Assembly: GCA_964419335.1 (NCBI GenBank)
Contig: CAYQOX010000009.1
Location: 46,660 to 110,659, forward strand
Reading direction: 5' to 3'
Length of the DNA: 64,000 nt
From: CAYQOX01 sp964419335
Lineage (GTDB): Bacteria > Hinthialibacterota > Hinthialibacteria > Hinthialibacterales > Hinthialibacteraceae
The stretch's first letter is position 1. Each line of letters starts with the position of its first letter. A program made the translations under genes and the position numbers. A model generated the notes under the pieces. The model ran no database searches, was not told where the DNA came from, and worked only from the letters and a program-made list of their open reading frames with translations. This document shows, piece after piece, positions 34,287 through 43,548 of the stretch.

Positions 34287-36257
34287 TCATTCACGCTTTA
34301 ATCGGTAATAGAGGGTTCCGTGGATTCCGACCCGAAAAGATAGTTGCTTATTTTGTATTTGATAGGGAATCAATTCTATTACTTCACCTTGACGGCTTAG
34401 TGCTTCAATCTTCCAGTCAAAATGATTTAATTTAAAAAACAACCTCGCAGGCGTGCTTTTGATTAGTAGGGGAGCATGACCTGTTTGAAGCACTCGTGAT
34501 TCATTTCTAAACGCATGGGAACGGAAACCTTGGTTTTGTGCCTGGGAAACAAGTGTAATAAGTAGATCATTGGATTTCGAGATAGGTTGATTATCCAGGC
34601 TATTTATACTAAAAACAGCAAACGGTTCCTTGGTTTGTATTACCACATTGTTAAGATCGGAATCTTCTGCCCTTCGTAAATCCCCAATCAAGGCTTGAGC
34701 CTTAGGCGTATTGATTACGACGAGACCTCTCTCGGGATCATGATAAAATGAAGGATGGCGTTTGTATGTACGTAAATAAGACTGAAGGTCTTCGGGTTGC
34801 GTCGGGGCGAAAACTCGTGATCCGGAAGGTTTACGGTCAAGATGAGTTTGTACTTGATAATGTTGGACCAGTTTTGTCGTTTGTACCGATTCGGGTGTAA
34901 TTGGTTCTTCTTGGGTCAACAGCGATTCACTGAGTGCCATTTCAACTGTACGTCGCCGGGAAATTTCATTTTGATGAAAGAGCAAAGCCGCCGCGGGAAA
35001 TAATCCCATCAAGCATGGATCATTACCCAACTGGATAGGAGTAAGCACGTCTTCATCCTCTTCTTTGAAACTTATTCGGTAGGGCGAAGAAATTATTCCA
35101 TTCCATTCTTGTTCACTTGCTTTCGCCGCTATCCATAAGGGCAATTCGGCACGATATTCATTCGGCCATGTATTTTTCCACTCGTTTACGATAAAGGGTT
35201 TACCTTTAATGTGCCCAAAGGCCAAACGTTTAAATAAATGCAAATCCATCGCTGTGGTTGCTTCCAGGAGTTTGTGATTGGCGAATTGAGGATAAGGCTC
35301 ACTTCCTTGGTTCCATACACCTTCCTGAAGAGAAACATCACAATTTTTCTGCGCATATAAATCGATGATTCCGTGGATATTACCAGTACCGGCTATCAAG
35401 GCTTTGACACTATAGAGACGTAAAAATCGCTTGATTTCACTTTGGGTACGCGCCATGACGTAGGTGTAAAAAGGTTGAAGCAATGTCATCGGTGTATCAG
35501 GAGTCAATTCTTCGTTGATCGAGTTCATTTGACTCCAATTATCCCAATCGACGTATACATGTTCATCGAGCGGGGGTTGAATGGAAAAAGGTTGGCTGAG
35601 GGAATGATCCGAAAATAATTGCATCATTACAATCATCGGATCGTCGCGGTATTGTATGGAGGGCATTGAGTAGCGGTTGCGGTGGGTCCAAAATTCATAA
35701 AGAAAACTTTCATACATCGCATGGAAATCAGGAACAAAATGTAGGTAAGCTCCAATACCTAACGGGATCTCAGGCGATGCACTCCTCTCCTCCACATCCA
35801 TTGCGTCTAAGCCATCAAAATACGCATAAATTCCTTGTTGTTTTAATTGGATCAAGAAATAATCCAAACGATCCATAAGTTCAGAATTGAGGTTGATTTC
35901 GTTGGACGAATCAGAGGTTATCAGATTTGGTTCTACCCATGGTGCATCGATGTTTTGAAAGCGCACTAAGTTTATGCCAAAATGTGCTAAGGTCTGCGCG
36001 ATCTCCGTAGCCTGATCCTTGCGAGGGAAACAGGCAGAGCCGCTTAAAATGGTGCCAAAAAAGCGGATGGTGGTTCCATCTTCAAAGATTAATCGATCCT
36101 TTTTGGTTCCCAAAAAGCCATGTTTCCCTGCCGGAGGATCCAGCACATAGGAAATATCCACCGGCGCCTGGTTCCATTCCATTGAAAAGGGATACCATTC
36201 TTCCCCATAAGGCGCAGGGCAAACAACTAAGAGCAATAAGAAAATTCGGATATACAT
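34287..36257 (-). CDS. Secreted GH5-like TIM-barrel protein, acid/base site altered
   Basis: This 656-aa protein has a signal peptide (about 1-18). Its middle part (about 60-410) follows the layout of clan A cellulase-like glycosidases: RFFGTILSGSACFP, GINLVRFQNIDAPWVEPN, a long insertion, and a strand ending in MIVMMQLFSDHS, where active relatives carry Asn-Glu. A second motif, FIVNEWKNTWPNEYR, has the position of the nucleophile strand. A C-terminal beta domain (about 480-650) follows. Lack of the NE pair may mean altered catalysis or loss of it. It ends 91 bases before galK on the same strand, which fits a role in releasing galactose (inference). Confidence 0.7.
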   Translation of the reverse strand: MYIRIFLLLLVVCPAPYGEEWYPFSMEWNQAPVDISYVLDPPAGKHGFLGTKKDRLIFEDGTTIRFFGTILSGSACFPRKDQATEIAQTLAHFGINLVRFQNIDAPWVEPNLITSDSSNEINLNSELMDRLDYFLIQLKQQGIYAYFDGLDAMDVEERSASPEIPLGIGAYLHFVPDFHAMYESFLYEFWTHRNRYSMPSIQYRDDPMIVMMQLFSDHSLSQPFSIQPPLDEHVYVDWDNWSQMNSINEELTPDTPMTLLQPFYTYVMARTQSEIKRFLRLYSVKALIAGTGNIHGIIDLYAQKNCDVSLQEGVWNQGSEPYPQFANHKLLEATTAMDLHLFKRLAFGHIKGKPFIVNEWKNTWPNEYRAELPLWIAAKASEQEWNGIISSPYRISFKEEDEDVLTPIQLGNDPCLMGLFPAAALLFHQNEISRRRTVEMALSESLLTQEEPITPESVQTTKLVQHYQVQTHLDRKPSGSRVFAPTQPEDLQSYLRTYKRHPSFYHDPERGLVVINTPKAQALIGDLRRAEDSDLNNVVIQTKEPFAVFSINSLDNQPISKSNDLLITLVSQAQNQGFRSHAFRNESRVLQTGHAPLLIKSTPARLFFKLNHFDWKIEALSRQGEVIELIPYQIQNKQLSFRVGIHGTLYYRLKRE

Positions 36258-36415
36258 AAAGGCTATTTTCTCTATTGATGAATGTGTTTTAATTGTAACA
36301 ACGATTGAGAGCAGCTGGAATAGGGCAAAAAATGGAGTACGCTTCTATTCTCCCTCGCTTCACGATGTTACACTTTATTTTAAAGTTTGATTGGAAGGAG
36401 TATGACTAGCGCAGA

Positions 36416-37711
36416 ATGGAACAAAATAAAATTGAGTACTCACCCCATGGCCGTCGACTTAACCCTACCGAATTAGAAATCGATCTTTTTTGCAAAGGGA
36501 TTCGTATTCATGAATCTTGTCATTTGGAACGTGATTCATGGGTCTTCGCAAAAGCAAGAGCGGGACTCGGCAGCGGCTTGGAATTGATGATCCCAGGCAA
36601 GAAAGAGATTTGGCTTAATGCTCCGGTCTTGGAATATTTCGCGCAATATAGCCCATATGAATTACGCTACGATAATAACCAGTATTATGTTTACCATACC
36701 CTTGATCAGGAAAAGTACCCAGCGGTAATTCCTCCCGCTCCCAAGTGGTATTTCGAGAAAACTTCAACTGGAGTCGAGATGAAAGAGATTGGGGTTATGC
36801 AAGGGACATACCTTGGTGTCTATCTAGGCAAAACTTGTTCCTTCTGGGCGAGCGATCCCAAGGAGAATTGCCACTTTTGCGCCACGGGGTTGAATGTGGG
36901 ACAATCTGGCGCCGATAAAGAAATGAAATCGGTAGAAGAAGTCGTAGAAGTTGCCCAAAGAGCTAAGGAAGAATCCGGGATTACTTTTATTCACTTTAAT
37001 ACTGGCTATCAACAGGGGAAAGGACTGGATCTATGTGCTCCCTTTGTCAAAGCCATTAAAGAAGAAGTGGGATTGCTGGTTGGGGTACAGGCTATTCCTA
37101 CCAAAGAACTTTGGAAATACGATTGGTTGATCGATTGTGGATGCGATCATTTTTCCTTCTGTTATGAACTCCATAACCCTCAAGAATTTGCTAAGTACCT
37201 TCCAGGTAAACAACGTCACCTAGGCCAAGAAACGTTTTTTAAGGCCATGGAATATACCAGTCAAAAATTAGGCAAAGGGCGTGTCTCAGGTGAAATCATT
37301 GCAGGGATAGAGCCCATAGAAGATACGCTGCAAGCCATCGAGTTTATTACCGATATGGGTGCCTTCCCGACGATTTGCATTTTTCGACCCGTGAAGGGAA
37401 CCATTATGGAAGATTGGCCTTCCCCCAAGTACGAAGACATGGTTCGCGTTTTTCGCGCTATGTATGAAGCCTGCATGCGAAAAAGCATCCCCATTGGTTT
37501 GGCGCCCAATTTAGAAGTGAGTCTCGTGGTTCAACCCACCGATGCAATCTTCTTAGTTGAACCCTCTATGCGTTTACAAATGTATAAAGCAAAAATGGCG
37601 GTTATGAGATGGTTGGCGAGTCCGATTTTTAAGAGACAGTTAAAACCCCACATCGTCCCTGGAGATGCAGAGAATCCTCCCAAACCTCCAAAAAAAGAAC
37701 AAGCGGCTTAA
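36416..37711 (+). CDS. Radical SAM protein with unusual CX10CX2C motif
   Basis: This 431-aa protein has three Cys that fit a 4Fe-4S/SAM cluster: C141, C152 and C155 (CHFC end with the usual aromatic residue). The spacing CX10CX2C differs from canonical CX3CX2C. Downstream segments look like a (beta/alpha) barrel of the biotin-synthase/Elp3-like kind: GITFIHFNTGYQQG, GVQAIPTKE, RVSGEIIAGIEPIEDTLQAI. Substrate and pathway are unknown. The only in-frame start is this ATG, although AAGGAG lies 15 bases upstream, better placed for a 24-codon overlapping ORF starting at 36402. A Nudix hydrolase follows after 17 bases. Confidence 0.8.
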   Translation: MEQNKIEYSPHGRRLNPTELEIDLFCKGIRIHESCHLERDSWVFAKARAGLGSGLELMIPGKKEIWLNAPVLEYFAQYSPYELRYDNNQYYVYHTLDQEKYPAVIPPAPKWYFEKTSTGVEMKEIGVMQGTYLGVYLGKTCSFWASDPKENCHFCATGLNVGQSGADKEMKSVEEVVEVAQRAKEESGITFIHFNTGYQQGKGLDLCAPFVKAIKEEVGLLVGVQAIPTKELWKYDWLIDCGCDHFSFCYELHNPQEFAKYLPGKQRHLGQETFFKAMEYTSQKLGKGRVSGEIIAGIEPIEDTLQAIEFITDMGAFPTICIFRPVKGTIMEDWPSPKYEDMVRVFRAMYEACMRKSIPIGLAPNLEVSLVVQPTDAIFLVEPSMRLQMYKAKMAVMRWLASPIFKRQLKPHIVPGDAENPPKPPKKEQAA

Positions 37712-37728
37712 GCTACCAGAGGATTGCT

Positions 37729-38172
37729 ATGAACGAAAAATACATTCGCAACCGGACCGCCGCAGTTATTATCCAAGACGGTAAAATTCTTCTCGTTCAA
37801 CATCATAAATACGGAAAAAAATATTGGCTCCTTCCCGGTGGAGGGGTGGATTATGGAGAAACCCTTTTTGAAGCCACTCGGCGGGAGGTAAAAGAAGAAA
37901 CTGACCTGGATGTGAAAATTGAAGATTTGTTATGTATTTCCGAATCCATCCCTCCTGATGGCCACCGGCATGTTATTAATTATTATTTTCAAGCCGAACT
38001 CTCAGGGGGAGAACTCCATCTTGGCGATGACCCATACTTATGTGACGTTCAATGGCATCGTATTGAAGATCTTCCTCATTTAATTGTCTATCCGAATATT
38101 ACGCAAGAATTAATACAGTGGATACAGACGGGAGAGATACGACCATTATCTCTCGGGAACCGTTGGGATTAA
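37729..38172 (+). CDS. Nudix hydrolase
   Basis: This 147-aa protein has a complete Nudix box, GGVDYGETLFEATRREVKEE followed by TDL, which binds Mg2+ and cleaves nucleoside diphosphates linked to another group. The N-terminal RNRTAAVIIQDGKILLVQHH is typical. Family members act on ADP-ribose, oxidised nucleotides or coenzymes, and this one cannot be assigned. It lies 17 bases after the radical SAM gene and 31 bases before an amino-acid permease, likely one operon. Confidence 0.93.
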   Translation: MNEKYIRNRTAAVIIQDGKILLVQHHKYGKKYWLLPGGGVDYGETLFEATRREVKEETDLDVKIEDLLCISESIPPDGHRHVINYYFQAELSGGELHLGDDPYLCDVQWHRIEDLPHLIVYPNITQELIQWIQTGEIRPLSLGNRWD

Positions 38173-38203
38173 CCTCGTTGTAAAGGGGTATGTAGTCAGG
38201 GCT

Positions 38204-39520
38204 ATGAACCAAAGTCAACCAAACCAAAATCCAAAAGTCGAACGTACACTCAATGCCTATGATGTTTCCAGCATTGTTGTTGGAATTATCATCGGGAGTG
38301 GCATCTTTGTGATTCCTGCCACGGTGGCAGGAATGTTGGGATCGGCCAAGCTTATCTTGCTCGCATGGTTATTGGGTGGTGCCTTATCTTTTGTTGGAGC
38401 CTTGTGCTACGCAGAGTTGGCTTCTACTTATCCCAAGGAAGGCGGAGATTATTTCTTCCTAAATCATGCTTACGGTTCCTGGGCGGGTTTTCTCTATGCT
38501 TGGGGACGCTTGATTGTTATTCACACCGGCAACATCGCCACCATGGCTTATATTGCGGGAAAATACGGGAATCAACTCATTCCCATACCCTATGGAGAGC
38601 AAGTTTTTGCTTTAACAGCTGTTATCGTCTTTACAACTATAAATATTTTGGGAATTCGCGAAGGGAAATGGACTCAAAATATCCTCACCGCAGGCCAAGT
38701 TTTAGGCTTATTAGGGGTTATTGCTGTTGCTTTTTTTGTCGAAATCCCCAATCAAGAACCGCCAATGCCGGATGAAGTTACCTTTGCTACTTTCTTGATG
38801 GCTCTGATTTTTGTCCAGTTTTGTTTTGGTGGATGGTCAGATTGTGCCTTCGTGGCTTCGGAAGTCAAGAACCCTGGACGCAATATTATCCGTTCTCTTT
38901 TCTGGGGGATTAGTATAGTCACTTTATTATATTTATTGATTAATGCCTCCATTATTCATGCCTTGGGGATCCAACAGATGGCGGCCTCCGATGCCGTGAT
39001 GGCCGATGTGTTTGAGCTAGGATTAGAGCAAACAGGGGTGCGTATTATTAGTGTAATCGCTATTGTCGCGGCACTCGGTTCCTTGAACGGGATGGTGTTG
39101 ACCGGCGGGCGTATTTTTCATGCTTTTGGGGTTGAGAATCCTATCTTCAAGAAAATGGGAACCCGAAGTTATCGTTTTGGCACCCCGGTTTTTGCTTTAA
39201 TTGTTCAATGTGCTATTTCTATTATTTTAATATCATCTGGACATTTTGAAGATTTGGTCGTCTATACGGCTTCAGCCCATTGGTTTTTCATGATTATGAT
39301 CGGGATCGCCATTTTCGTCTTTCGTAAATGGGAACCGGGAATCGAACGTCCATTTCGTATACCGCTTTATCCCGTGGTACCGATTCTCTACATTGCTTCA
39401 TGTTGTATGTTGTTTTACAGCACAATCACTTATGCTGGAGTGTATGCGGCGGTAGGTTTTGGCGCTATTTTTACCGGCTTACCCCTCTATTATCTTTCCG
39501 AATGGTATCAATCCAAATAG
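38204..39520 (+). CDS. APC-family amino acid/polyamine permease
   Basis: This 438-aa inner-membrane protein has about 12 helices. The N-terminal motif NAYDVSSIVVGIIIGSGIF is the APC-superfamily helix 1 unwound GSGIF substrate site. LLAWLLGGALSFVGALCYAELA follows. Closest layout is the basic or neutral amino acid exchangers (LAT/YgjI type). Substrate cannot be read. It ends the radical SAM-Nudix-permease unit, with a terminator just downstream. Confidence 0.9.
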   Translation: MNQSQPNQNPKVERTLNAYDVSSIVVGIIIGSGIFVIPATVAGMLGSAKLILLAWLLGGALSFVGALCYAELASTYPKEGGDYFFLNHAYGSWAGFLYAWGRLIVIHTGNIATMAYIAGKYGNQLIPIPYGEQVFALTAVIVFTTINILGIREGKWTQNILTAGQVLGLLGVIAVAFFVEIPNQEPPMPDEVTFATFLMALIFVQFCFGGWSDCAFVASEVKNPGRNIIRSLFWGISIVTLLYLLINASIIHALGIQQMAASDAVMADVFELGLEQTGVRIISVIAIVAALGSLNGMVLTGGRIFHAFGVENPIFKKMGTRSYRFGTPVFALIVQCAISIILISSGHFEDLVVYTASAHWFFMIMIGIAIFVFRKWEPGIERPFRIPLYPVVPILYIASCCMLFYSTITYAGVYAAVGFGAIFTGLPLYYLSEWYQSK

Positions 39521-39546
39521 GCACCAAATTTAGAAGAGGAATAAAA

Positions 39547-39568
39547 AAAGGCCCGATCAAGGGCCTTT
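39547..39568. terminator. Bidirectional terminator, stronger on the minus strand
   Basis: A perfect 8-bp stem (39547-39554 with 39561-39568) has a 6-nt loop. The minus strand has seven T after the stem, the plus strand three. It ends the DUF4340/ABC operon and the APC permease. Confidence 0.85.
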
Positions 39569-39602
39569 CATAAGCATTTAAAAACCGATTTCGGATCACT
39601 GA

Positions 39603-41060
39603 TTAATTGTTAAACTCAAAATTTTCGCTCATCCCCTCCGTGTCGATTCCTGGTGCTGGTACTTCCGGTTCTTCTGCCTCTTCTTCTGGTTTGACCTCTT
39701 TTGTCAAGCGGATCAAATGACTCACTTGGTCGGCTGTGATCGAATAGACTTCCAAAGGATTTTTCCGTGCTCCGTAATACGTTGTGGCTTCTTCAATCCC
39801 TTTAGGGGCGGCCAACGAAATTTTCTCTATTTCTGGTTCAGCATCTTCTTGAGCCGATTGTTCATCGATAAGTTCAAGCGAAATGAAGGGATCATCCAGA
39901 TTAAGCGCTTCGGTCGATTGATCGACAACCTCTGCAATTTCTAGATCGGTGATTTCTCGTACCAAGTCCATCATTGAATTATAATCGGCTTTTACCAAGT
40001 CTCCTTCCTCAACTAAATACCAGTCTCCGCTGCTCTTGGTTGCTTCTAAAATGTTTTCTCCCGCAAGCCGCACATTCACTTCATCTACGTCCCATGATCT
40101 GATTGCGGTCACTTTTTTCATGAGCAATGAATCAAGGTTTCTGGGGACTTTATTGAAATCATCCGGACCTACGGCAAACACATTTTTTTGTCCCTCGCGC
40201 TTCGCATAAATGAAATCATTGGGCGTTGTTGCGCCTAGCAGCAGAGCTCGTGCTGCCCAACTGGATTCTTTGCCGGGTTCTCCGGTCCAGAAAACCATCT
40301 TGGTTGCCGGTTCAACAAGCCCATAGGTCCCTAAATGTTCAGGATTTTCATCAATGAATTGTTTGATTTGGGCGCTGGAAATTTTATTGAGCATGTCGCG
40401 GATTTGGGCTTCATCGGCTCGGGCTTGATAGGGATCTGTGATAAGCCATTCATCCTCGTTTCGCCGTTCCAACGTACCATCGAAATGAACATGACTAATT
40501 TCAATCCGTTGTACTTCGTTATTGTCGAGCTCAATGATGGTTTTATCACGAAAATCAAAAAGGGTTTTATTTGCGTTCGAATACATGCTGCTGCGCACGG
40601 TCACCACTTGGCTTGAATCTTTAATTTTTGCGTAATATTTCCCTGCAGTTGGGGTTTCATTGCCAAATTGTAGAATTTGAGCTGTCGCATTATCGATCCC
40701 AGCTACCGTCACTTCCAAACTTGGCGCGTCTAATCCGAAAATACTTAAGTCTTCGGGTTCATCGTCAATGACTTGTTGTTTTTCACCCGTGGCCACATTA
40801 CGAACGATACTGTCCCACGTCGTTGAATCACCTTCGGTATCAAGAGGTTCAATCATACGCCAGCGGTCTTCTTGTTTTTTGGCTTTAAACCGTCCTTCTT
40901 CATTGACTACCGTCACTTCTTTGATGTCTTCTTGCTCTAAGTTAAGCAGCTGTTTTTCTATTTCTTCTTGCTTTTCTTGTTCTTCAATCCGTTCGGTATC
41001 CCAAAAATAGATGACTCCAACAAGAACGCAGATCAACAAGAGGATAAGATTTCGTTTCAT
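39603..41060 (-). CDS. DUF4340-domain protein of Gld-like ABC operon
   Basis: This 485-aa protein starts at the ATG with an ideal AAAGGAGG site; a longer ORF with an upstream in-frame Met is unlikely to be used. One membrane helix at about 6-20 (ILLLICVLVGVIYFW) is followed by a periplasmic region with the DUF4340 pattern: repeated VTVNEEGRFKAKKQEDRWRM-like blocks in at least three copies. The domain's function is not known, but it is commonly last in operons with a GldA-like ATPase, a permease and a GldG-like protein, as here. A highly acidic tail ends the protein. Confidence 0.85.
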   Translation of the reverse strand: MKRNLILLLICVLVGVIYFWDTERIEEQEKQEEIEKQLLNLEQEDIKEVTVVNEEGRFKAKKQEDRWRMIEPLDTEGDSTTWDSIVRNVATGEKQQVIDDEPEDLSIFGLDAPSLEVTVAGIDNATAQILQFGNETPTAGKYYAKIKDSSQVVTVRSSMYSNANKTLFDFRDKTIIELDNNEVQRIEISHVHFDGTLERRNEDEWLITDPYQARADEAQIRDMLNKISSAQIKQFIDENPEHLGTYGLVEPATKMVFWTGEPGKESSWAARALLLGATTPNDFIYAKREGQKNVFAVGPDDFNKVPRNLDSLLMKKVTAIRSWDVDEVNVRLAGENILEATKSSGDWYLVEEGDLVKADYNSMMDLVREITDLEIAEVVDQSTEALNLDDPFISLELIDEQSAQEDAEPEIEKISLAAPKGIEEATTYYGARKNPLEVYSITADQVSHLIRLTKEVKPEEEAEEPEVPAPGIDTEGMSENFEFNN

Positions 41061-41073
41061 TATATTCCTCCTT

Positions 41074-42696
41074 TTACCCTCGTATCCGTTTGAGGAGGTA
41101 AATAAAAAATCCAAAAATAGCCACGCACAAGGGCAGTACAACCAACGAAATATAAAAAATCACATTATGCTGTACTCGCGACACCATAATGGGTTCACCA
41201 CGATCATCCTTGGGGCGAATCGAAATCATATCTTCTTTTTGAGCGAGCCAGTTTATTGAATTAATAAACAAATCGACACCGCGTTCAACATGTTTATTGT
41301 TGATGAAATCAGAATCCCCGAAGACCACCAATCGAGTTTCATTCGCTTCTTCGATGTCGAGCGTATCTGATTCCTCTTCATCCATGAGATTCTCCGCCTC
41401 AGTACTGTCTTCAATTTTACTTTCAGCGGGCTTGCTAACTGCAACGGCGAAGGAAATGGGACCGGGGGTATCCTCATCACGGTTTAGTTGTGCATCACCA
41501 CGTTGTCTTAATCCTTCAATATCGCTCTCAGCCCAGCTATTTTGACTTGTTTTAAGTAATTCAGTTGCGGAGATATCATCAGGTATCGAATCCTTTAGTT
41601 GTACAGAACGTACGATAGGGAAGATAATCCCGGGATTGGAGTCTCCATAAGGATTAACAATATCATGATCCCCCATACTACTAATCATAGGAGAAATGGG
41701 TCCTCCGCCTATGAATTGGGCGATTGGGTTGTTTTCAACAATCCAATTGTTGCCAAGTTCAATGCCGTAGTTTTCTTCTAGTAAAGGTTCTAAACCGGAA
41801 TTAGAATCAGGATCGAGAAAAGCCAAAAACTTACCTCCATACCTTAGATAATCTCTCAGCGCTTCAATTTCTTGTTCAAAGAAAGGTGTTTTTGGATTCA
41901 CAGAAACAACCATCGCAGCATCTTCGGGAATCTCATCCTCTTGGAAGATTTGCAGTGGTTCAACTTTATAGCCTTCTTCTTCTAATAGTTTTTGAGCAAT
42001 GCTGATTCCTGCTGATTCTGAATCACTGGTTTCCAAAGAGCGTTCATTATGGCCAGTGGTGAAATAAACCGTAGGTTGACCGGTTTGAACTAATTTTAAA
42101 AGCGCATTGGTTAAATTATTTTCGTTAACTGGGGATACCTTTTCATGCCGTTCCCCGAGTTTTAGATAAACAGCCCCTAAAGTTACCGGGGCTAACTCAT
42201 TGACTTTTTCTGGATTTTTATTGGGATCAATAACTTCATAAGTAAAATTACTATTATAACTTTGGTAGAGTTTCAACAAGTTTCGTGCGCGTTCTGTGGC
42301 TTGGAAATTATTAGGGTTCATCAAGAAAAGGGCGTGAACCTCTTCATCCATTCCTTCCAACAATTGAACGCTTTGCGAGGCTAAACTGAATTTTTTGGCT
42401 TCGGTTAAATCAATCCGAGTACTGTGACGAACCAATAGCATTTCCAAAAAAACGATAATGGCTAAAAAGATGACGATGGAAATGACCATATTAGCGCCTT
42501 CCAGCGCGGTTCGTCCTGTAATTTTTTCGAAAAGATATTGATAATTTATTCCTACATAGACCAGAAGCATGATTCCACCCAAGACCATCGGGCCTAGGGC
42601 ATAAAAAACCATTTCCATGCGTATGATCCATGCAAGGAAACCAATTACGAGTAAAAGGATACCTGCAATACCCAAGACATTATTTTTTGATTGCAT
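41074..42696 (-). CDS. GldG-like ABC-transporter auxiliary protein
   Basis: This 540-aa protein has three N-terminal membrane helices (about 8-28, 32-52, 70-92), a large extracytoplasmic domain and a final helix (about 512-532). DLTEAKKFSLASQSVQLLE and YFTTGHNERSLE are typical of the ABC_transp_aux/GldG family, related to IFT52-like domains. In Bacteroidetes GldG is part of the gliding/T9SS-linked complex; in other phyla the role is unknown. It ends 13 bases before the DUF4340 start. A GAGGGAAG site precedes the ATG. Confidence 0.85.
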   Translation of the reverse strand: MQSKNNVLGIAGILLLVIGFLAWIIRMEMVFYALGPMVLGGIMLLVYVGINYQYLFEKITGRTALEGANMVISIVIFLAIIVFLEMLLVRHSTRIDLTEAKKFSLASQSVQLLEGMDEEVHALFLMNPNNFQATERARNLLKLYQSYNSNFTYEVIDPNKNPEKVNELAPVTLGAVYLKLGERHEKVSPVNENNLTNALLKLVQTGQPTVYFTTGHNERSLETSDSESAGISIAQKLLEEEGYKVEPLQIFQEDEIPEDAAMVVSVNPKTPFFEQEIEALRDYLRYGGKFLAFLDPDSNSGLEPLLEENYGIELGNNWIVENNPIAQFIGGGPISPMISSMGDHDIVNPYGDSNPGIIFPIVRSVQLKDSIPDDISATELLKTSQNSWAESDIEGLRQRGDAQLNRDEDTPGPISFAVAVSKPAESKIEDSTEAENLMDEEESDTLDIEEANETRLVVFGDSDFINNKHVERGVDLFINSINWLAQKEDMISIRPKDDRGEPIMVSRVQHNVIFYISLVVLPLCVAIFGFFIYLLKRIRG

Positions 42697-42768
42697 TTTT
42701 TCTTCCCTCTTATTTTTTTTCCTATCTTCAATGGAGTCTTATTCAATGGCTACGTGTGACAAATCGTT

Positions 42769-43545
42769 TTATCCCTTCCAACGATGGGCTTCGAGAAATC
42801 TCAGAGTGAGAAAAAGAAAGAAACAACAAAATAGGATGTAATATGCCGCATGACCGGTATTAATCACCCCTTTACTAAATTCATCGAAATGGGCATAGAC
42901 GGATATTTCATTACAAATTTGTCCTAGCAATCCCGGGTGAATATCGCTGACAAATCCAATCATCCATAGTACCAAGAGCGAGGTGAATGAAATCATCCCG
43001 GCAACGATTTGATTTTCGGTCAAAGAGGAGGCAAAGATGCCAAGCGATAAAAAAGCCGCACTCACGAAAAGTACGCCTAGATAAGAGGCAAAAACGGCGG
43101 GTAGGTATGTTTGATCTTTTACCACAATATAGGACAGCAAGGGATAAAGTAAAGTTAGAATTAACATCCCAAACAGGACCGTTAACGCGGCGAAAAATTT
43201 TCCCAGCATTACCTCGCTGTCTTTGATGGGATAGGTGAACAGGAGTTCGAATGTCCCCAATTTTTTTTCTTCGGCGAAAAGACGCATGGATAACATTGGG
43301 ACTACAAATAATAGAATAAATGTCATGACATTGGTTACCCCAAGCAAGACCATTTCGGTGTAATTTGGCAGTCCCCCCATTTGCCGGTTCATCATCGCTG
43401 TTTGACTATAATTGACATAAGCCGAAAAATACATATTAAAGAACACGGCGGTAACAACGAGGAACAAAACGTACATGACATACGCCAGGGGGGAATAAAA
43501 ATATGAACGCAGTTCTTTTTTATAAATCGCCCAAAAATTCGACAT
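42769..43545 (-). CDS. ABC-2-type permease of Gld-like system
   Basis: This 258-aa membrane protein has six helices and the pattern of GldF/NosY-type ABC permeases: FWAIYKKELRSYFYSPLAYVMY at the N-terminus and MRLFAEEKKLGTFELLFTYPI in the cytoplasmic coupling loop. It starts 3 bases after the ATPase stop, so the two are translationally coupled. It is 72 bases before the GldG-like gene. The transported substrate is unknown. Confidence 0.92.
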   Translation of the reverse strand: MSNFWAIYKKELRSYFYSPLAYVMYVLFLVVTAVFFNMYFSAYVNYSQTAMMNRQMGGLPNYTEMVLLGVTNVMTFILLFVVPMLSMRLFAEEKKLGTFELLFTYPIKDSEVMLGKFFAALTVLFGMLILTLLYPLLSYIVVKDQTYLPAVFASYLGVLFVSAAFLSLGIFASSLTENQIVAGMISFTSLLVLWMIGFVSDIHPGLLGQICNEISVYAHFDEFSKGVINTGHAAYYILFCCFFLFLTLRFLEAHRWKG

Positions 43546-43548
43546 GGT

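Noticed and set aside
34202..34435. 77-codon plus-strand frame at the galK/GH5-like junction
   Set aside because: Antisense overlap with the hydrolase C-terminus and no translation signal.
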